Of a stretch of 64,000 bases of DNA, positions 53,315-64,000 are shown in pieces. The notes under the pieces are model-generated. The model did not search any database, was not told the DNA's origin, and saw only the letters and a list, made by a program, of their open reading frames with translations. The stretch's first letter is position 1, and each line of letters begins with the position of its first letter. The position numbers and the translations under genes are program-made. Where the stretch lies: NCBI RefSeq assembly GCF_016278385.1, contig NZ_JADQBY010000016.1:1-64000 (forward strand), read 5' to 3'. Origin of the DNA: Methanolobus sp. (GTDB taxonomy: Archaea > Halobacteriota > Methanosarcinia > Methanosarcinales > Methanosarcinaceae).

Positions 53315-55741
53315 ATGTGCCACAAAGAAGTTTTTTTTTCCATTGCAGGGTTCTATATGAGAAAAGGCGTAAGAATACTATTGATATCAATATCGTTTGG
53401 TCTTGCATTCTGGTTTATTGATACATACATAGTACATATTCTGTTCGATGCAAACATCCTGCCGTTTTCTTCATCACAAAAGGAATTTTTCCGTAATATC
53501 TATGTTAAAATTTTTGTATTCATTGGATTCATCCTATTTGGTCTGACTATTTCGAAAATGGCTCAAAAATGTGATTGTGTTGAGGGCGAGTTACTTTCGC
53601 AACTAAGGTTTGAGAATATTGTTGCAGAGATATCCTCTCATTTCATCGGAAAGAAGTCAGAGTACATAGATGAAGGAATCCATATTTCTCTCAAGAAGAT
53701 TGCTGAATTTGCGGATGCTGATCGTGGTTATCTTGTTATTTTCTCCCCTGACAAAAACCAACATGATACTATGTATCAGTGGCATGGGGAACACATAGAC
53801 AATGAGTATATTGATAGTTATCCCGGTAGGGATTTCCCCTGGTGGATGGAAAAACTTTCATCTCCTGAAATAGTCCACATTTTTGATGTATCAGAGTTGC
53901 CTTCCTCTGCAGACAAGGAAAAAGAGGCGCTTGAAAAGGCAGGTATCATGTCTGTACTTTCCATACCCTTACAATCCAATGGGTGTCTGGTAGGTTTTCT
54001 GGGTTTTGACTCTTTCAGCCAGAAAAAGGTCTGGCCATCCAATTACATCAAGTTGATGCGGGTAGTCGGTGACATTTTTGTAGACAGCATAGAAAGAAAG
54101 GAAGTTGAAGAATCGATACTGGAACACAGGGAAAGGCTGGCAAGAGCGCAGTCAATTTCGCATATAGGGAGTTGGGAGATAGACCTGCGCACAAAAACAC
54201 ATTTCTGGTCAGAGGAAATGTATCGTATCATGGGTTTTGTTCCTGATGAAATATCCATCGATAAGAATACTTATACTGAAATTATAAACCCTGATGATTG
54301 GGAAAGGTTTAATTCCTGTGTTGAAAGGGCACTTTCGACTCCGGGATACAAATTTGACATAAAGGTAAGGGTTGTGAGAAAGAGTGGCTCCGTTTGTATT
54401 CTTCATTCTCTTGGGGAGGTGATATGGGACAATGATGGCAATCAGCTATTATTCCAGGGGACTACCCAGGATATTACTAAAATATCACTTGCTGAAGAAG
54501 AACTCCATAGAAAGAATCGTAATTTGCTTATTCTCCAGTCCACGGCTCTGATAGCTGCCAGCTCACTGGAGATGGGAGAGTTCCTGAGTGATATCCTTGA
54601 AGAAATAAATGCATATGTAGGCTGCGAATACGGCTCGATTTATTTGCTCTCTCCAAAGAACAAAAGCTTTGGGCTTTGTTCATCAAATGGCATAAAAAAC
54701 GATCTGAAAAATAAAATTGATTCAATTCCTCTGGACGATCCTATATTCCAGACAATACCCAACATTCAGAACACCTGGATCACTGATAAAGTGAATGATA
54801 TTCAGGGCTGTCTGGAAGGATTTATTTCAAACGAAAATGTCGGTAAGCTTGCTTTTATTCCTATTATTTCCCGGGATGATCTTGTAGGTATTATATTATT
54901 GTTCCCTAATAAACAGACCGCAATTTCCAAAGTCGACCTCAGGATACTTGGTAATGTAGGTCGTCAGATAGGAATTACCGTGGAAAACATTCGCCTTCTG
55001 GATGAAACAAGGAACGCTTATGAAGAACTGAAGTCCCTTGACAGGATGAAGGATGAATTTGTAGCTAATATTACTCATGAACTTAAAACACCTCTTATAT
55101 CTATCAAAGGATACAGTGAGGTTATTTATGAAGGTCTTCTCGGAGAACTGGATGAAAAACAAAAAAAGTGCCTGAAAATAATTATTTCAAATTCTGAACG
55201 CCTGGAACGTCTGATAGAATCTCTACTTAACATGAATTCCCTAAATTTTGAAAAACACCATGTATTTTCGCCAGTTCATCTAAAAGATGTGCTCGACAAT
55301 GCCATTAACAGCCTTTCCATGAGGATGGAAGAAAAGAACGTAAGGGTGAAGAAGGATTATTCCATTGATATGCATCTTGTGTACGGAAATTGTGAATTCC
55401 TTAAATATCTTTTTGTATATGTTCTTGACAATGCTATTAAATTTTCACCATCGGGTTCTGAAGTATCTATATCGGTACGCGTGGATGGAAAAAATCTCCA
55501 TGCTACCGTAAGCGACCATGGAATAGGTATTCCTCAGGAATGTATGGACCGAATATTTGAAAGGTTCTATCAAATAGACGGTTCAACAACTCGTATTTAT
55601 GGGGGTAACGGACTTGGTCTTTATCTTTCAAAAAACATCGTAGAACTTCATTTCGGAACGATTGAGATTGAAAGTGAGGAGGGTGCTGGTACGGATGTAC
55701 ACATTTATGTTCCTCTTTACAATCCTGATATTCATGAATAG
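53315..55741 (+). CDS. Sensor histidine kinase (TM, GAF, PAS, GAF, HisKA, HATPase)
   Basis: FVANITHELKTPLISIKGYSE; FKYLFVYVLDNAIKFSPSGSE-type N box; GGNGLGLYLSK. Confidence 0.9.
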   Translation: MCHKEVFFSIAGFYMRKGVRILLISISFGLAFWFIDTYIVHILFDANILPFSSSQKEFFRNIYVKIFVFIGFILFGLTISKMAQKCDCVEGELLSQLRFENIVAEISSHFIGKKSEYIDEGIHISLKKIAEFADADRGYLVIFSPDKNQHDTMYQWHGEHIDNEYIDSYPGRDFPWWMEKLSSPEIVHIFDVSELPSSADKEKEALEKAGIMSVLSIPLQSNGCLVGFLGFDSFSQKKVWPSNYIKLMRVVGDIFVDSIERKEVEESILEHRERLARAQSISHIGSWEIDLRTKTHFWSEEMYRIMGFVPDEISIDKNTYTEIINPDDWERFNSCVERALSTPGYKFDIKVRVVRKSGSVCILHSLGEVIWDNDGNQLLFQGTTQDITKISLAEEELHRKNRNLLILQSTALIAASSLEMGEFLSDILEEINAYVGCEYGSIYLLSPKNKSFGLCSSNGIKNDLKNKIDSIPLDDPIFQTIPNIQNTWITDKVNDIQGCLEGFISNENVGKLAFIPIISRDDLVGIILLFPNKQTAISKVDLRILGNVGRQIGITVENIRLLDETRNAYEELKSLDRMKDEFVANITHELKTPLISIKGYSEVIYEGLLGELDEKQKKCLKIIISNSERLERLIESLLNMNSLNFEKHHVFSPVHLKDVLDNAINSLSMRMEEKNVRVKKDYSIDMHLVYGNCEFLKYLFVYVLDNAIKFSPSGSEVSISVRVDGKNLHATVSDHGIGIPQECMDRIFERFYQIDGSTTRIYGGNGLGLYLSKNIVELHFGTIEIESEEGAGTDVHIYVPLYNPDIHE

Positions 55742-55749
55742 GGTGAATA

Positions 55750-56469
55750 CTATTTCGATTCGTCCTTAAACCGGAAGTACACTCTACGGTTATTCTTTCC
55801 CTTATTTTCGGCTTTGATTATTTCTATGTGAGGGATGTCTCCTGTGTTTGCAATATGAGTTCCGCCACAGGCTTGCGTATCAACGTCAGGTATGTTTACC
55901 ACTCTGATTTCTTCTATTTCAGGAGGGAATGCATCTTTGAGTTTTACAAGAGAAGGAATCTGGAATGCTTCATCTCTTGGCATAATCTCAATACTCACCG
56001 GTATCTTGCGGTCTATTATTTCATTGACCTTCCCTTCGTATGATTTTATATGTTCCCTGTCAAAGTCCTCAAGATTGAAGTCCACACGGGTCTTTTCTTC
56101 CCCAAGCTGGTTGCCCGATATCTTTGCTCCGGTTTCTTTGTGTATTATGGCACTGAGTATATGGCAGGCAGTATGGTATTTCATGAAAAGATACCTTCTG
56201 TCCCAATTGACAATTCCCTTTACTTTATCTCCTGCCTTCAGTCCTGTAACTGTGACCTCATGACTGACATTGCCGTTGAACTTTGCGACATAGGTGATGG
56301 GGAATTCTGCTCCGTCTTCCCTCACAAAGATACCGGTGTCATGAGGCTGGCCACCGGAATTAGGATAGAATGCTGTTCTGTCAAGCACCACGAATTTGTC
56401 ATCCTTGACACTTTCAACAGTTGCATTGAATTCATTCAGATAACAGTCATTCAGGTATAGTTCATTCAT
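55750..56469 (-). CDS. alaX: Alanyl-tRNA editing protein AlaX
   Basis: DRTAFYPNSGGQPHDTG, KYHTACHILSAII, DTQACGGTHIANTGDI. Confidence 0.93.
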   Translation of the reverse strand: MNELYLNDCYLNEFNATVESVKDDKFVVLDRTAFYPNSGGQPHDTGIFVREDGAEFPITYVAKFNGNVSHEVTVTGLKAGDKVKGIVNWDRRYLFMKYHTACHILSAIIHKETGAKISGNQLGEEKTRVDFNLEDFDREHIKSYEGKVNEIIDRKIPVSIEIMPRDEAFQIPSLVKLKDAFPPEIEEIRVVNIPDVDTQACGGTHIANTGDIPHIEIIKAENKGKNNRRVYFRFKDESK

Positions 56470-56570
56470 AAATACAGGTAATAGCTCTTATTAAAATTAA
56501 TTTTTGCTATTTGGGATCAGTATGATTGCAAAATATCATATATTAGCTGCACCCTAAAATTATTAGGAAA

Positions 56571-57869
56571 ATGGCTGGCAAGGGAACAAAAGATATATCG
56601 ATCTATCCTCTTCTGATGGTTAATTTTATCGGCAGTATGGGACTCAGTTTAGTGTTGCCGTTCCTCATATTCCTTGTTGTAAGATTCGGTGGAAATGCGC
56701 TGATATATGGTATTATTTCCTCAATGTATCCTGTTTTCCAGTTGATTGGTTCTCCTTTGCTGGGGCGCTGGTCTGATATCTATGGCAGGAAAAAGGTTCT
56801 TTTTCTCAGTCAAGCAGGCACTCTTTTGTCATGGATCATCTTCTTCATCGCTCTCTTTGTACCGGTTGTTGCTTTGAAAAATATAAACTCAGGGATACTG
56901 GGAAGTTTTGTAATAACCATTCCTCTTCTTCTTCTCTTCATTGCAAGGGGATTTGACGGACTTACCGGAGGAAATGTTTCCGTTTCAAATGCTTATATTG
57001 CTGACATCACTGAAGATAAGGACAGAAGCAAAAATTTTGGAAAAATGTCAGTTTCCACAAATCTTGGTTTTATAGTGGGGCCGTCGCTTGCCGGACTTCT
57101 CAGTGTGACAATATATGGTGAAGCTCTTCCTGTGCTTGCAGCCATTCTGATATCACTGGCAGGTACTATAATGATAGTTCTCTATGTTCCCGAATCTCGT
57201 AGATGTGTTTCAAAGAGCAAAGTTCCGAAACACTTCTCAACAATGGCTGATAAGCCGGGTGGATGTGTTGACTCCACACCTTTGCAAAAGCAGAAGTTCA
57301 GGGATGTGATGAAACTGAAGCACATACCTTATATGTTCCTGATATATTTCCTCATCTTCCTTGGTTTTAATACATTCTATACGGCTTTTCCTGTACATGC
57401 AGCAAACGATCTCCAGTGGAGTATTGCAGAATTAGGTTTCTTTTTTTCTTTCCTGAGTATCCTGCTTGTGATCGTTGAAGGTCCGGTACTTTCTTACGTT
57501 TCCAAAAGATTCTCTGATCCGTTTCTTATTATCTCAGGGAGCCTGATACTTGGAAGCAATTTTGTATTGCTGGCTTTTGGTAGCACACTTCTTACTTATG
57601 TTGCAGCAATCTTTTTCGCAGTTGGCAATGGTTTTATGTGGCCTTCTATTCAGTCAATTCTGTCAAAACTTGCAGGGAAGGATAATCAGGGACTTATTCA
57701 GGGAGTTTCAGGTAGTTTTATGAGCATCGCCAGTATTCTCGGGCTTATTGGTGGTGGTTTTATCTATGAACTTATGGGGAGGGGAGCATTCATAGTATCT
57801 GCCCTTATCATCTATATTGTGTTTGTACTGGCCCTGCATCTTCGTTCTTTTGATCTCTCAGGTGAATAA
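56571..57869 (+). CDS. MFS transporter
   Basis: GRWSDIYGRKKVLFLSQ; about 12 TM segments. Confidence 0.9.
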   Translation: MAGKGTKDISIYPLLMVNFIGSMGLSLVLPFLIFLVVRFGGNALIYGIISSMYPVFQLIGSPLLGRWSDIYGRKKVLFLSQAGTLLSWIIFFIALFVPVVALKNINSGILGSFVITIPLLLLFIARGFDGLTGGNVSVSNAYIADITEDKDRSKNFGKMSVSTNLGFIVGPSLAGLLSVTIYGEALPVLAAILISLAGTIMIVLYVPESRRCVSKSKVPKHFSTMADKPGGCVDSTPLQKQKFRDVMKLKHIPYMFLIYFLIFLGFNTFYTAFPVHAANDLQWSIAELGFFFSFLSILLVIVEGPVLSYVSKRFSDPFLIISGSLILGSNFVLLAFGSTLLTYVAAIFFAVGNGFMWPSIQSILSKLAGKDNQGLIQGVSGSFMSIASILGLIGGGFIYELMGRGAFIVSALIIYIVFVLALHLRSFDLSGE

Positions 57870-57896
57870 GACTGCTACATGCCTGACAAAATACTA

Positions 57897-59243
57897 TCAT
57901 TTGAGCATATACTTCACGTCATAACTACTTGAGGGGTAGGCATACACGGCTTCTCTTACCTGTTCCGCTGTGAGTCCTGTGTTAATTGCCAGGGTGTAAA
58001 GATTGATGATATCTTCGGCATTAGGTCCGATCAAATGAGCTCCAACGATTCTTTCCGTCCCTTTTTCGATAATTATCTTGGATGCAGCATGTTCAATATT
58101 TGTTTTTCTGGCAGAGTAGAACTTGCTCATATCAGTGTATATTATCCGGTGTTTATCAGTAGCATCCTTTTCCATCAGTCCGATAGAGGCTAGTGTGGGT
58201 ATGGTAAATACAGCAGAGGCAATTTTTGTGTAATCTGCCGTATGCTTATTTCCGTCCAGTATATTGGATGCAACCACATGTGCCTGGAGGCTGGCGGTGG
58301 GGGTAAGTGCAGGTCCTGGCAGAATACAGTCTCCTGCTGCATAAACAGCTGGATTGGAGATGCTTTGCAGATATTCGTTGACTGCAATGCCACCATGCTC
58401 TATCTCAACTCCTCCATTTTCAGGTTCAAGGCCCTGTATAGCAGGAACTCTACCAAGCCCATGTACGATCATGTCACATTTATGGATTATTTTTTCCTGC
58501 TTTTTGCCGTCAAGTATTGTAAGTTCAAGATCTCCATCTTTTTTATCTATTCCTTGTAATTCCTGTCCTGTTATAATACTGATTCCTGCTTTCTCAGATG
58601 CATCTACCAGCATGTTTACAAGGTCCCTGTCAAATGTTTTAAGAAGATTCTCTCCCCTGTGGATAATTGTAACATCAGCGCCCGCTCTTGCAGCTATATG
58701 CGCAAATTCAAATGAAATATATCCGCCACCTGCAAAAATGATCTTATTCGGTAGTTCTTTGAGATCAAGGAACTCATCGCTTGTGGTGAGATATTCAGCT
58801 CCGGGTATGTCTATTGTTTTTGATGTTGCACCAACGGTGATTAGGATGTATTTTGCAGATATGAGTCTGTCTCCCACAGCCAGTGTATTGTGGTCATGGA
58901 AACTGACTTTGCCGTGGTAAGTATCTATTCCAGCACTAATGAATGCATTTTCTTTAGGATCTGTCAGTGAATACACAATTTCATCTTTAAAATCAATAAG
59001 TGACGGCCAGTCCAGATGATTACGGCATTTTGAACCCTTACCTTTCATTCTGTTTCCTGCATCTATAATTTCTGCAGCACCACTAAGTATCTTTTTAGGG
59101 ATACATCCATGAAATGCGCATATTCCTCCATACTTATCCTTATCGGCAATAGCAACTTTCATTCCTGCTTTTTTGAGTTTGTATGCAAGTGAAGAGCCTG
59201 CAACTCCAGTACCTATTACAAAAGCATCATAATATGTGTCCAT
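57897..59243 (-). CDS. Pyridine nucleotide-disulfide oxidoreductase (dihydrolipoamide dehydrogenase-like)
   Basis: GTGVAGSSLAYKLKKAG, FHGCIPKK (single Cys in place of CxxxxC), FAGGGYISFEFAHIAARAG, YAAGDC. Confidence 0.88.
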   Translation of the reverse strand: MDTYYDAFVIGTGVAGSSLAYKLKKAGMKVAIADKDKYGGICAFHGCIPKKILSGAAEIIDAGNRMKGKGSKCRNHLDWPSLIDFKDEIVYSLTDPKENAFISAGIDTYHGKVSFHDHNTLAVGDRLISAKYILITVGATSKTIDIPGAEYLTTSDEFLDLKELPNKIIFAGGGYISFEFAHIAARAGADVTIIHRGENLLKTFDRDLVNMLVDASEKAGISIITGQELQGIDKKDGDLELTILDGKKQEKIIHKCDMIVHGLGRVPAIQGLEPENGGVEIEHGGIAVNEYLQSISNPAVYAAGDCILPGPALTPTASLQAHVVASNILDGNKHTADYTKIASAVFTIPTLASIGLMEKDATDKHRIIYTDMSKFYSARKTNIEHAASKIIIEKGTERIVGAHLIGPNAEDIINLYTLAINTGLTAEQVREAVYAYPSSSYDVKYMLK

Positions 59244-59385
59244 TGATTTTACTCCCGTGACTGGTTTGATAAGAATTGGTTTGTATGACTTATAAATTAC
59301 CTTTTCGATCTATATGTTCTTGAAATAGAACTATGCAGTAAGCAAAAAACCAGTTGATTACGTAAAAAGTAAGAACAAATTGTTG

Positions 59386-59583
59386 TTAGGCATAAGAAGG
59401 GATTTCATCTGGCTTAATGGTAATAATCTGACTGATGGATATGTGTGAGTAGCGTCGCTCTGTGATCTCAAGCGTCAGAACTCCATCACTGCATGCTTTT
59501 ACGTTTCCCCTGAAAGTAAGGATTCCTCCACAGTAAACAGAAACGTCTTTTCTCATCAGATGCTCAACGATAAACGATTGCAT
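59386..59583 (-). CDS. Small conserved protein, paralog of 12859..13044
   Basis: MQSFIVEHLMRKDVSVYCGGILTFRGNVKACSDGVLTLE. Confidence 0.75.
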   Translation of the reverse strand: MQSFIVEHLMRKDVSVYCGGILTFRGNVKACSDGVLTLEITERRYSHISISQIITIKPDEIPSYA

Positions 59584-59767
59584 TTCTATCTCCGTCCATT
59601 ATGAATTATTCCTATCTTTATTGAAGACTGTTCAATTAATATATGTATTGGTTGATGTTTTCTTATTTTATACTGAGCCTCAAATAGTTCCTCGTTCCAA
59701 AAGAGTGAAATAGTTTCCAAACGACAATAGTCCAAATCCCATCTACCTATCAAAGTGGTGTATACCA

Positions 59768-60307
59768 ATGGCTGATAAAAGGAAAAAGCGAGGTTTTTTT
59801 GATGATATCTTTAGTGAAGGTAATTTCAACGATATTGAAGACATCATAGAGCACATGATGGAGAGATTTGGCTTCAACCTCGATGATTTTGAGAAACAGC
59901 CTTTCTTCTATGGATTCTCTGTGTCCGGCCATCCCGGCGAGGAACCTGAGATCAGGGAGTTTGGAAACATTTTTTCCGATGATGATGAAGATGATGATTT
60001 TGAGTCTGTGATACAGCAGGTCGGGGCAAATGAAAGAAAGCCTCTAATAGATGTGTTTGAAATTGACGATAAGGTGCACGTAATGGCTGAGTTTTGTGGT
60101 GTGGAAAAGGATGATATAAAGCTGGATGTTACCGAGACGCAACTTGAACTGAAGGCAGAGAATGAGAAAACGTCCTTTTCAGAAATTATTGAACTTCCTT
60201 CAAGTGTGGATCCGGATACAGCTAAAGCAGCTTATATCAATGGTGTTCTTGAAATTATAATGGATGCGAAAAAGTTGGGTGTAGCCCGTTCAGTTCATAT
60301 CGAATAA
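59768..60307 (+). CDS. Hsp20/alpha-crystallin family protein
   Basis: C-terminal crystallin-like domain MAEFCGVEKDDIKLDVTETQLELKAE ... AAYINGVLEIIM. Confidence 0.88.
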   Translation: MADKRKKRGFFDDIFSEGNFNDIEDIIEHMMERFGFNLDDFEKQPFFYGFSVSGHPGEEPEIREFGNIFSDDDEDDDFESVIQQVGANERKPLIDVFEIDDKVHVMAEFCGVEKDDIKLDVTETQLELKAENEKTSFSEIIELPSSVDPDTAKAAYINGVLEIIMDAKKLGVARSVHIE

Positions 60308-60427
60308 TCTTTGTATCCATCCTTTTTTTTAGTTGTTTTGTTGGATATGTTTGCCCTACCAACATGTATATATGTATGACATATAATCTATATTTTGTAT
60401 TGCAGAGTAATTGACTGGGGAGTAAAA

Positions 60428-63184
60428 ATGTCTGCTGATTCAGAAGTTAAGGATTGTAAATACAGCATGTTACCAGAGGTGCTGCAGGATATTCAGTTTG
60501 ATTTACTTTCCAGACTGGATTTTGGTATAATCTGTCTGGATAAGGACGATAAAGTTATCCATTTAAACAAAGTATTCCGGGATCTTATAGGAATTATGGA
60601 TGATGCGGCTATAGGCAGGGGTTTAAATGACCTTTCATCAACCTTGTTTAAAAATCCCTCTTCTTTTTTTAATCAGCTACTCTTTGCTAAACAACAGAGC
60701 AATTTTGAAAGACAGGGCCTTTTAAAAATAGTAAGCAATAATGGTTGTCTGAAGTACTTTTCCTGTGATTTTGTTCCATATTTTGATAACGGGACAGTTT
60801 CTAATGGAACGTTATGTCTTCTAAAAGACGAGACCGTTAAAACAGTTTGTTCGAATAGATACTTTGTCAACGATTGTGAACTGAATACCTCTCATCTTCC
60901 ATTTGTATCCTTCTTGTGGAAGGGAGATGATGTCTGGTCTGTAGAATATGTTTCAGATAATATTGTCCAGTTTGGTTATGATCCGGAAGAGTTCATATCT
61001 GGAACACTCTCATATTCAGATATTATACATCCTGATTGTCTCAGTAATCTCATGAATGAAGTTAATGTGTTCAATGGATCCAATTTCTCGCAAGAATACA
61101 TGATTTTAACTGCTCACGGTGAGCCTCGATGGGTTCTTGAAAGGTCCTATGCCATTCGTGATGATAACAATAATATAACTCACTTCCATGGTGCTATTCT
61201 TGACATTAATGACAGGAAAAAAGTTGAACATGAATTAAAATTCGTACACAGTCTGGAAAAATCCCTATCTAGATTATGGGAGAAAGCCATTTCATGCAGT
61301 GATGTAAATTCACTGATGAATTATACCGTGAAACTGGTTGCAAAAACTCTTGACATGAAATATTGCAGCATAATGGAAAAGCTTCCAGGAGATAATTTTC
61401 TTCTAAGGTATGGGCATGGATTTTCGGACTGGTGTATAGGTTCAGCCATCGTTGACAAAAATGAAGGTTCTCAGGCAGGTTTTACTATATTTTCCGGCAA
61501 ACCGCTCATCATGGAAGATATTGAAAATGAAACCCGCTTTAAAACACCTCACTTTCTTTATGAGCATGGTGTTGTAAGCGGAGCAAGTGTTATTATTGGA
61601 AGCCGGAAAGAACCATTTGGAACATTATGTGTGTATACGGACAAAAAAAGACATTTCACAGAACCTGATATCAGCTTCCTTCAATCGGCTTCAAATGTTC
61701 TTACAGAAACGTTACGATTGCGGGAATCATTCAGCTCTCTTGAGTTATACAAAAATCTGATAAACCAGTCTAATGACTATATCATGGTTCTGGATACAGT
61801 ATCCAAAAAATTCATTTATACAAGTGCCAGGGTGATTCAGGATATTGGTTACTCTGAATCTGAAATAAAGGCTCAGAATATCTTTGAGAAACATTTTTTT
61901 ATGAAATCATTCGATATACTTGATGTTATCAGAAAAGCAGCTGATGAAGGTTCTTTTCTGGTGGAGTCTGAATTCACCCGAAAGAATGGGACTTCTTTCC
62001 CGGTGGATATTAGTTTTTCATTTGTGGAAAATAAAGGTAAAATCTACCTGGTGTTGATCGGTCACGATATTACTGAAAAGAAGAAATCTCATAAAAGACT
62101 CAGCGAGTCCGAAACAAAATTGAGTGCTATCTTTGACAACGCTAGTGATCTGATATGTCTTTCTGATGTGGATGGTACTATTTTACAGATTAACAGAACC
62201 ATGGCAAATATTTTGGGATATCAGGGTCATGAGTTGCCAGGGCTATCTATTGAAGATATCGTTGCTCCGGATTTTTGTTTAGATATACCACAACTTCTTG
62301 ATGAAATAAAGATTGATGGGCTTATTACTATAGAACTTGATTTATTGAAGAAGAATGGTGATGTTTTTCCTATGGAGGTAAAAGTCCAGTCGATAGAATA
62401 TAGTGGTCAAAAGCATCTTCTTTCAATAGGTCGTGATATAAGTGATAGGAGAGTACTGGAAAAAGCAATAAGGGACTATTCTGAGCAGTTGGAGTACTCC
62501 AATGAAATTAAAAGCATTTTCGCTGATGTTACGAGTCATGATCTTGTAAGTTCTATTTCTTTTATAGAAGGGTTTGCAGAATATCTGTCTGAAATTGAAG
62601 ATGACAGGGAGAAGATAAATATTCTTTATCATATCAGGGATGGTACTGATAAGTTAAGGAAAACAATAGATTGTGCTTCAGTTTTCGCGAGAATGAGCAG
62701 TTCTGCAGATATGGATCTGCAAACATTGGACCTTGGAGCATTTTTCCGTGAGTCTCTTAAAAGGCTCTCCAATGAAATGGTTGCTGGCGACATAAAAGTA
62801 ACATTGGTCTCTCCCTCATGCTATCCTGCTTATATAAATCCTATAATAGAGGAAGTATTTTTCAATCTGTTATCCAATGCCATAAAATATTCACCCCCTG
62901 GTTCTGAGGTGATTGTGGATATAGTTAAAATTGAAGACAAGTGGAAGGTCAGTGTTTCTGATTTTGGTCCGGGCATATCCGATAAGGATAAATCAAGGAT
63001 ATTTGACCGGTTTAGCCGTGTATCCGCTTCTGGTGTAAATGGAAAAGGTCTTGGACTTGCAATAGCCAAAATGGCATTGAAATGTCATGGTGAAGAGCTT
63101 CATGTTACTGATAATGAAAATGGTAAAGGTAGCACATTCTGGTTTAATGTACGTGTTTCTAATGAGTTCGAAACTTTTCAATGA
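60428..63184 (+). CDS. Multi-PAS/GAF sensor histidine kinase
   Basis: PAS repeats, GAF, DVTSHDLVSSIS H box, NLLSNAIKYSPPGSE, DFGPGI, GKGLGLAIAK. Confidence 0.9.
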   Translation: MSADSEVKDCKYSMLPEVLQDIQFDLLSRLDFGIICLDKDDKVIHLNKVFRDLIGIMDDAAIGRGLNDLSSTLFKNPSSFFNQLLFAKQQSNFERQGLLKIVSNNGCLKYFSCDFVPYFDNGTVSNGTLCLLKDETVKTVCSNRYFVNDCELNTSHLPFVSFLWKGDDVWSVEYVSDNIVQFGYDPEEFISGTLSYSDIIHPDCLSNLMNEVNVFNGSNFSQEYMILTAHGEPRWVLERSYAIRDDNNNITHFHGAILDINDRKKVEHELKFVHSLEKSLSRLWEKAISCSDVNSLMNYTVKLVAKTLDMKYCSIMEKLPGDNFLLRYGHGFSDWCIGSAIVDKNEGSQAGFTIFSGKPLIMEDIENETRFKTPHFLYEHGVVSGASVIIGSRKEPFGTLCVYTDKKRHFTEPDISFLQSASNVLTETLRLRESFSSLELYKNLINQSNDYIMVLDTVSKKFIYTSARVIQDIGYSESEIKAQNIFEKHFFMKSFDILDVIRKAADEGSFLVESEFTRKNGTSFPVDISFSFVENKGKIYLVLIGHDITEKKKSHKRLSESETKLSAIFDNASDLICLSDVDGTILQINRTMANILGYQGHELPGLSIEDIVAPDFCLDIPQLLDEIKIDGLITIELDLLKKNGDVFPMEVKVQSIEYSGQKHLLSIGRDISDRRVLEKAIRDYSEQLEYSNEIKSIFADVTSHDLVSSISFIEGFAEYLSEIEDDREKINILYHIRDGTDKLRKTIDCASVFARMSSSADMDLQTLDLGAFFRESLKRLSNEMVAGDIKVTLVSPSCYPAYINPIIEEVFFNLLSNAIKYSPPGSEVIVDIVKIEDKWKVSVSDFGPGISDKDKSRIFDRFSRVSASGVNGKGLGLAIAKMALKCHGEELHVTDNENGKGSTFWFNVRVSNEFETFQ

Positions 63185-63339
63185 AAACTTTAATTAAGAA
63201 CCATAATTATAGATTTAGGTTCAGACTCAGTTAGTTTTTTCTGTGCATATTGTCACAAAAGGGAATTGTCATGCATACAATTACCACAAGTAATATATAG
63301 TTGCCAAAAAATTACTTTCTGGTCTTAGAGGTATATCGA

Positions 63340-64000
63340 ATGGTCAAAAAAACAATTCATGAAATCAACGGTAGAATAAGAGATGGAAGTGTCAATGTAG
63401 TTACTGCCGAAGAAATGGTTCACATCGTCGGTGAACTGGGTGCGGAAGGCGCTGCAAAGGAAGTTGATGTAGTAACTACCGGTACTTTCGGTGCAATGTG
63501 TTCATCAGGTGTCTGGTTGAACTTCGGTCATTCGGAACCACCTATTAAGATGCAGAAGGTATTCTTGAACGATGTTGAGGCTTACACGGGTGTTGCGGCT
63601 GTTGATGCTTTCATCGGAGCTACTCAATTATCCGAATCATTGGGTATGGAATATGGCGGTGCTCATGTCATAGAGGACCTGATAAGGGGAAAATCTATCC
63701 ACCTTCATGCAACATCTCACGGAACTGACTGTTATCCGCGAAAAGTGCTTGATACCACTCTATCCCTTGAAGACATGAATCAGGCCATAATGATGAATCC
63801 TCGCAATGCATATCAAAAATACAATGCTGCGACCAATGGTACTAAAAATACGATACACACTTACATGGGCTCTTTACTCCCTTCATTTGGAAACGTCACC
63901 TATTCAGGTGCCGGTGTGCTCTCACCGCTTTCCAACGATCCCGATTACATGACCATCGGTGCTGGAACGAGGATATTTCTGGGAGGTACCCAGGGATATA
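63340..64000 (+). CDS. COG1900/DUF39 protein (homocysteine biosynthesis, L-aspartate semialdehyde sulfurtransferase type), runs off window
   Basis: [30 protein letters not shown] ... [28 protein letters not shown] ... [12 protein letters not shown]. Confidence 0.85.
   Translation, partial: MVKKTIHEINGRIRDGSVNVVTAEEMVHIVGELGAEGAAKEVDVVTTGTFGAMCSSGVWLNFGHSEPPIKMQKVFLNDVEAYTGVAAVDAFIGATQLSESLGMEYGGAHVIEDLIRGKSIHLHATSHGTDCYPRKVLDTTLSLEDMNQAIMMNPRNAYQKYNAATNGTKNTIHTYMGSLLPSFGNVTYSGAGVLSPLSNDPDYMTIGAGTRIFLGGTQGY

Overview
AT-rich archaeal window, most likely from a methylotrophic methanogen of the Methanosarcinaceae (an inference from mtaA/mtaB/mtaC, RamA, TFB, the archaeal mevalonate cluster and archaeal ribosomal genes). 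It has two parts. (1) Positions 1 to about 8.6 kb are a degraded accessory region. It holds an intact ISH3-like IS with 19-bp terminal inverted repeats, three copies of a 97-bp palindromic-ended element (two identical), an internally deleted IS256-type transposase relic, a second MITE-like element, a cloverleaf-like inverted-repeat element, HsdM and integrase remnants, and a small ferredoxin/ferredoxin/hemerythrin set. (2) From about 8.6 kb to the end is mostly core genome: Lhr helicase with a phosphoesterase, the methanol methyltransferase cluster (mtaA, hydantoinase-like ASKHA protein, mtaB, mtaC, CobW-like GTPase, RamA-like activase), a feo iron uptake locus with a DtxR-type regulator, a class I cytochrome c-like protein, rubrerythrin, rmlA/rmlB, tRNA-Thr(CGU), trm5, tfb, gar1, ppdK, the isoprenoid cluster, a ribosomal/RNA polymerase cluster with an intron-containing tRNA-Pro, serA, two orphan histidine kinases, AlaX, Hsp20, and a partial COG1900 gene. 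I found no CRISPR array and no rRNA. The best leads are the 97-bp element family, the deleted IS256 derivative, the 4.0-kb cloverleaf element, the duplicated TATA-containing block upstream of mtaA, the ASKHA protein in the methanol cluster, the Met/Gly/Tyr-repeat cytochrome, and an unlisted 35-aa membrane microprotein. All functional names come from reading the sequence; no database search was run.
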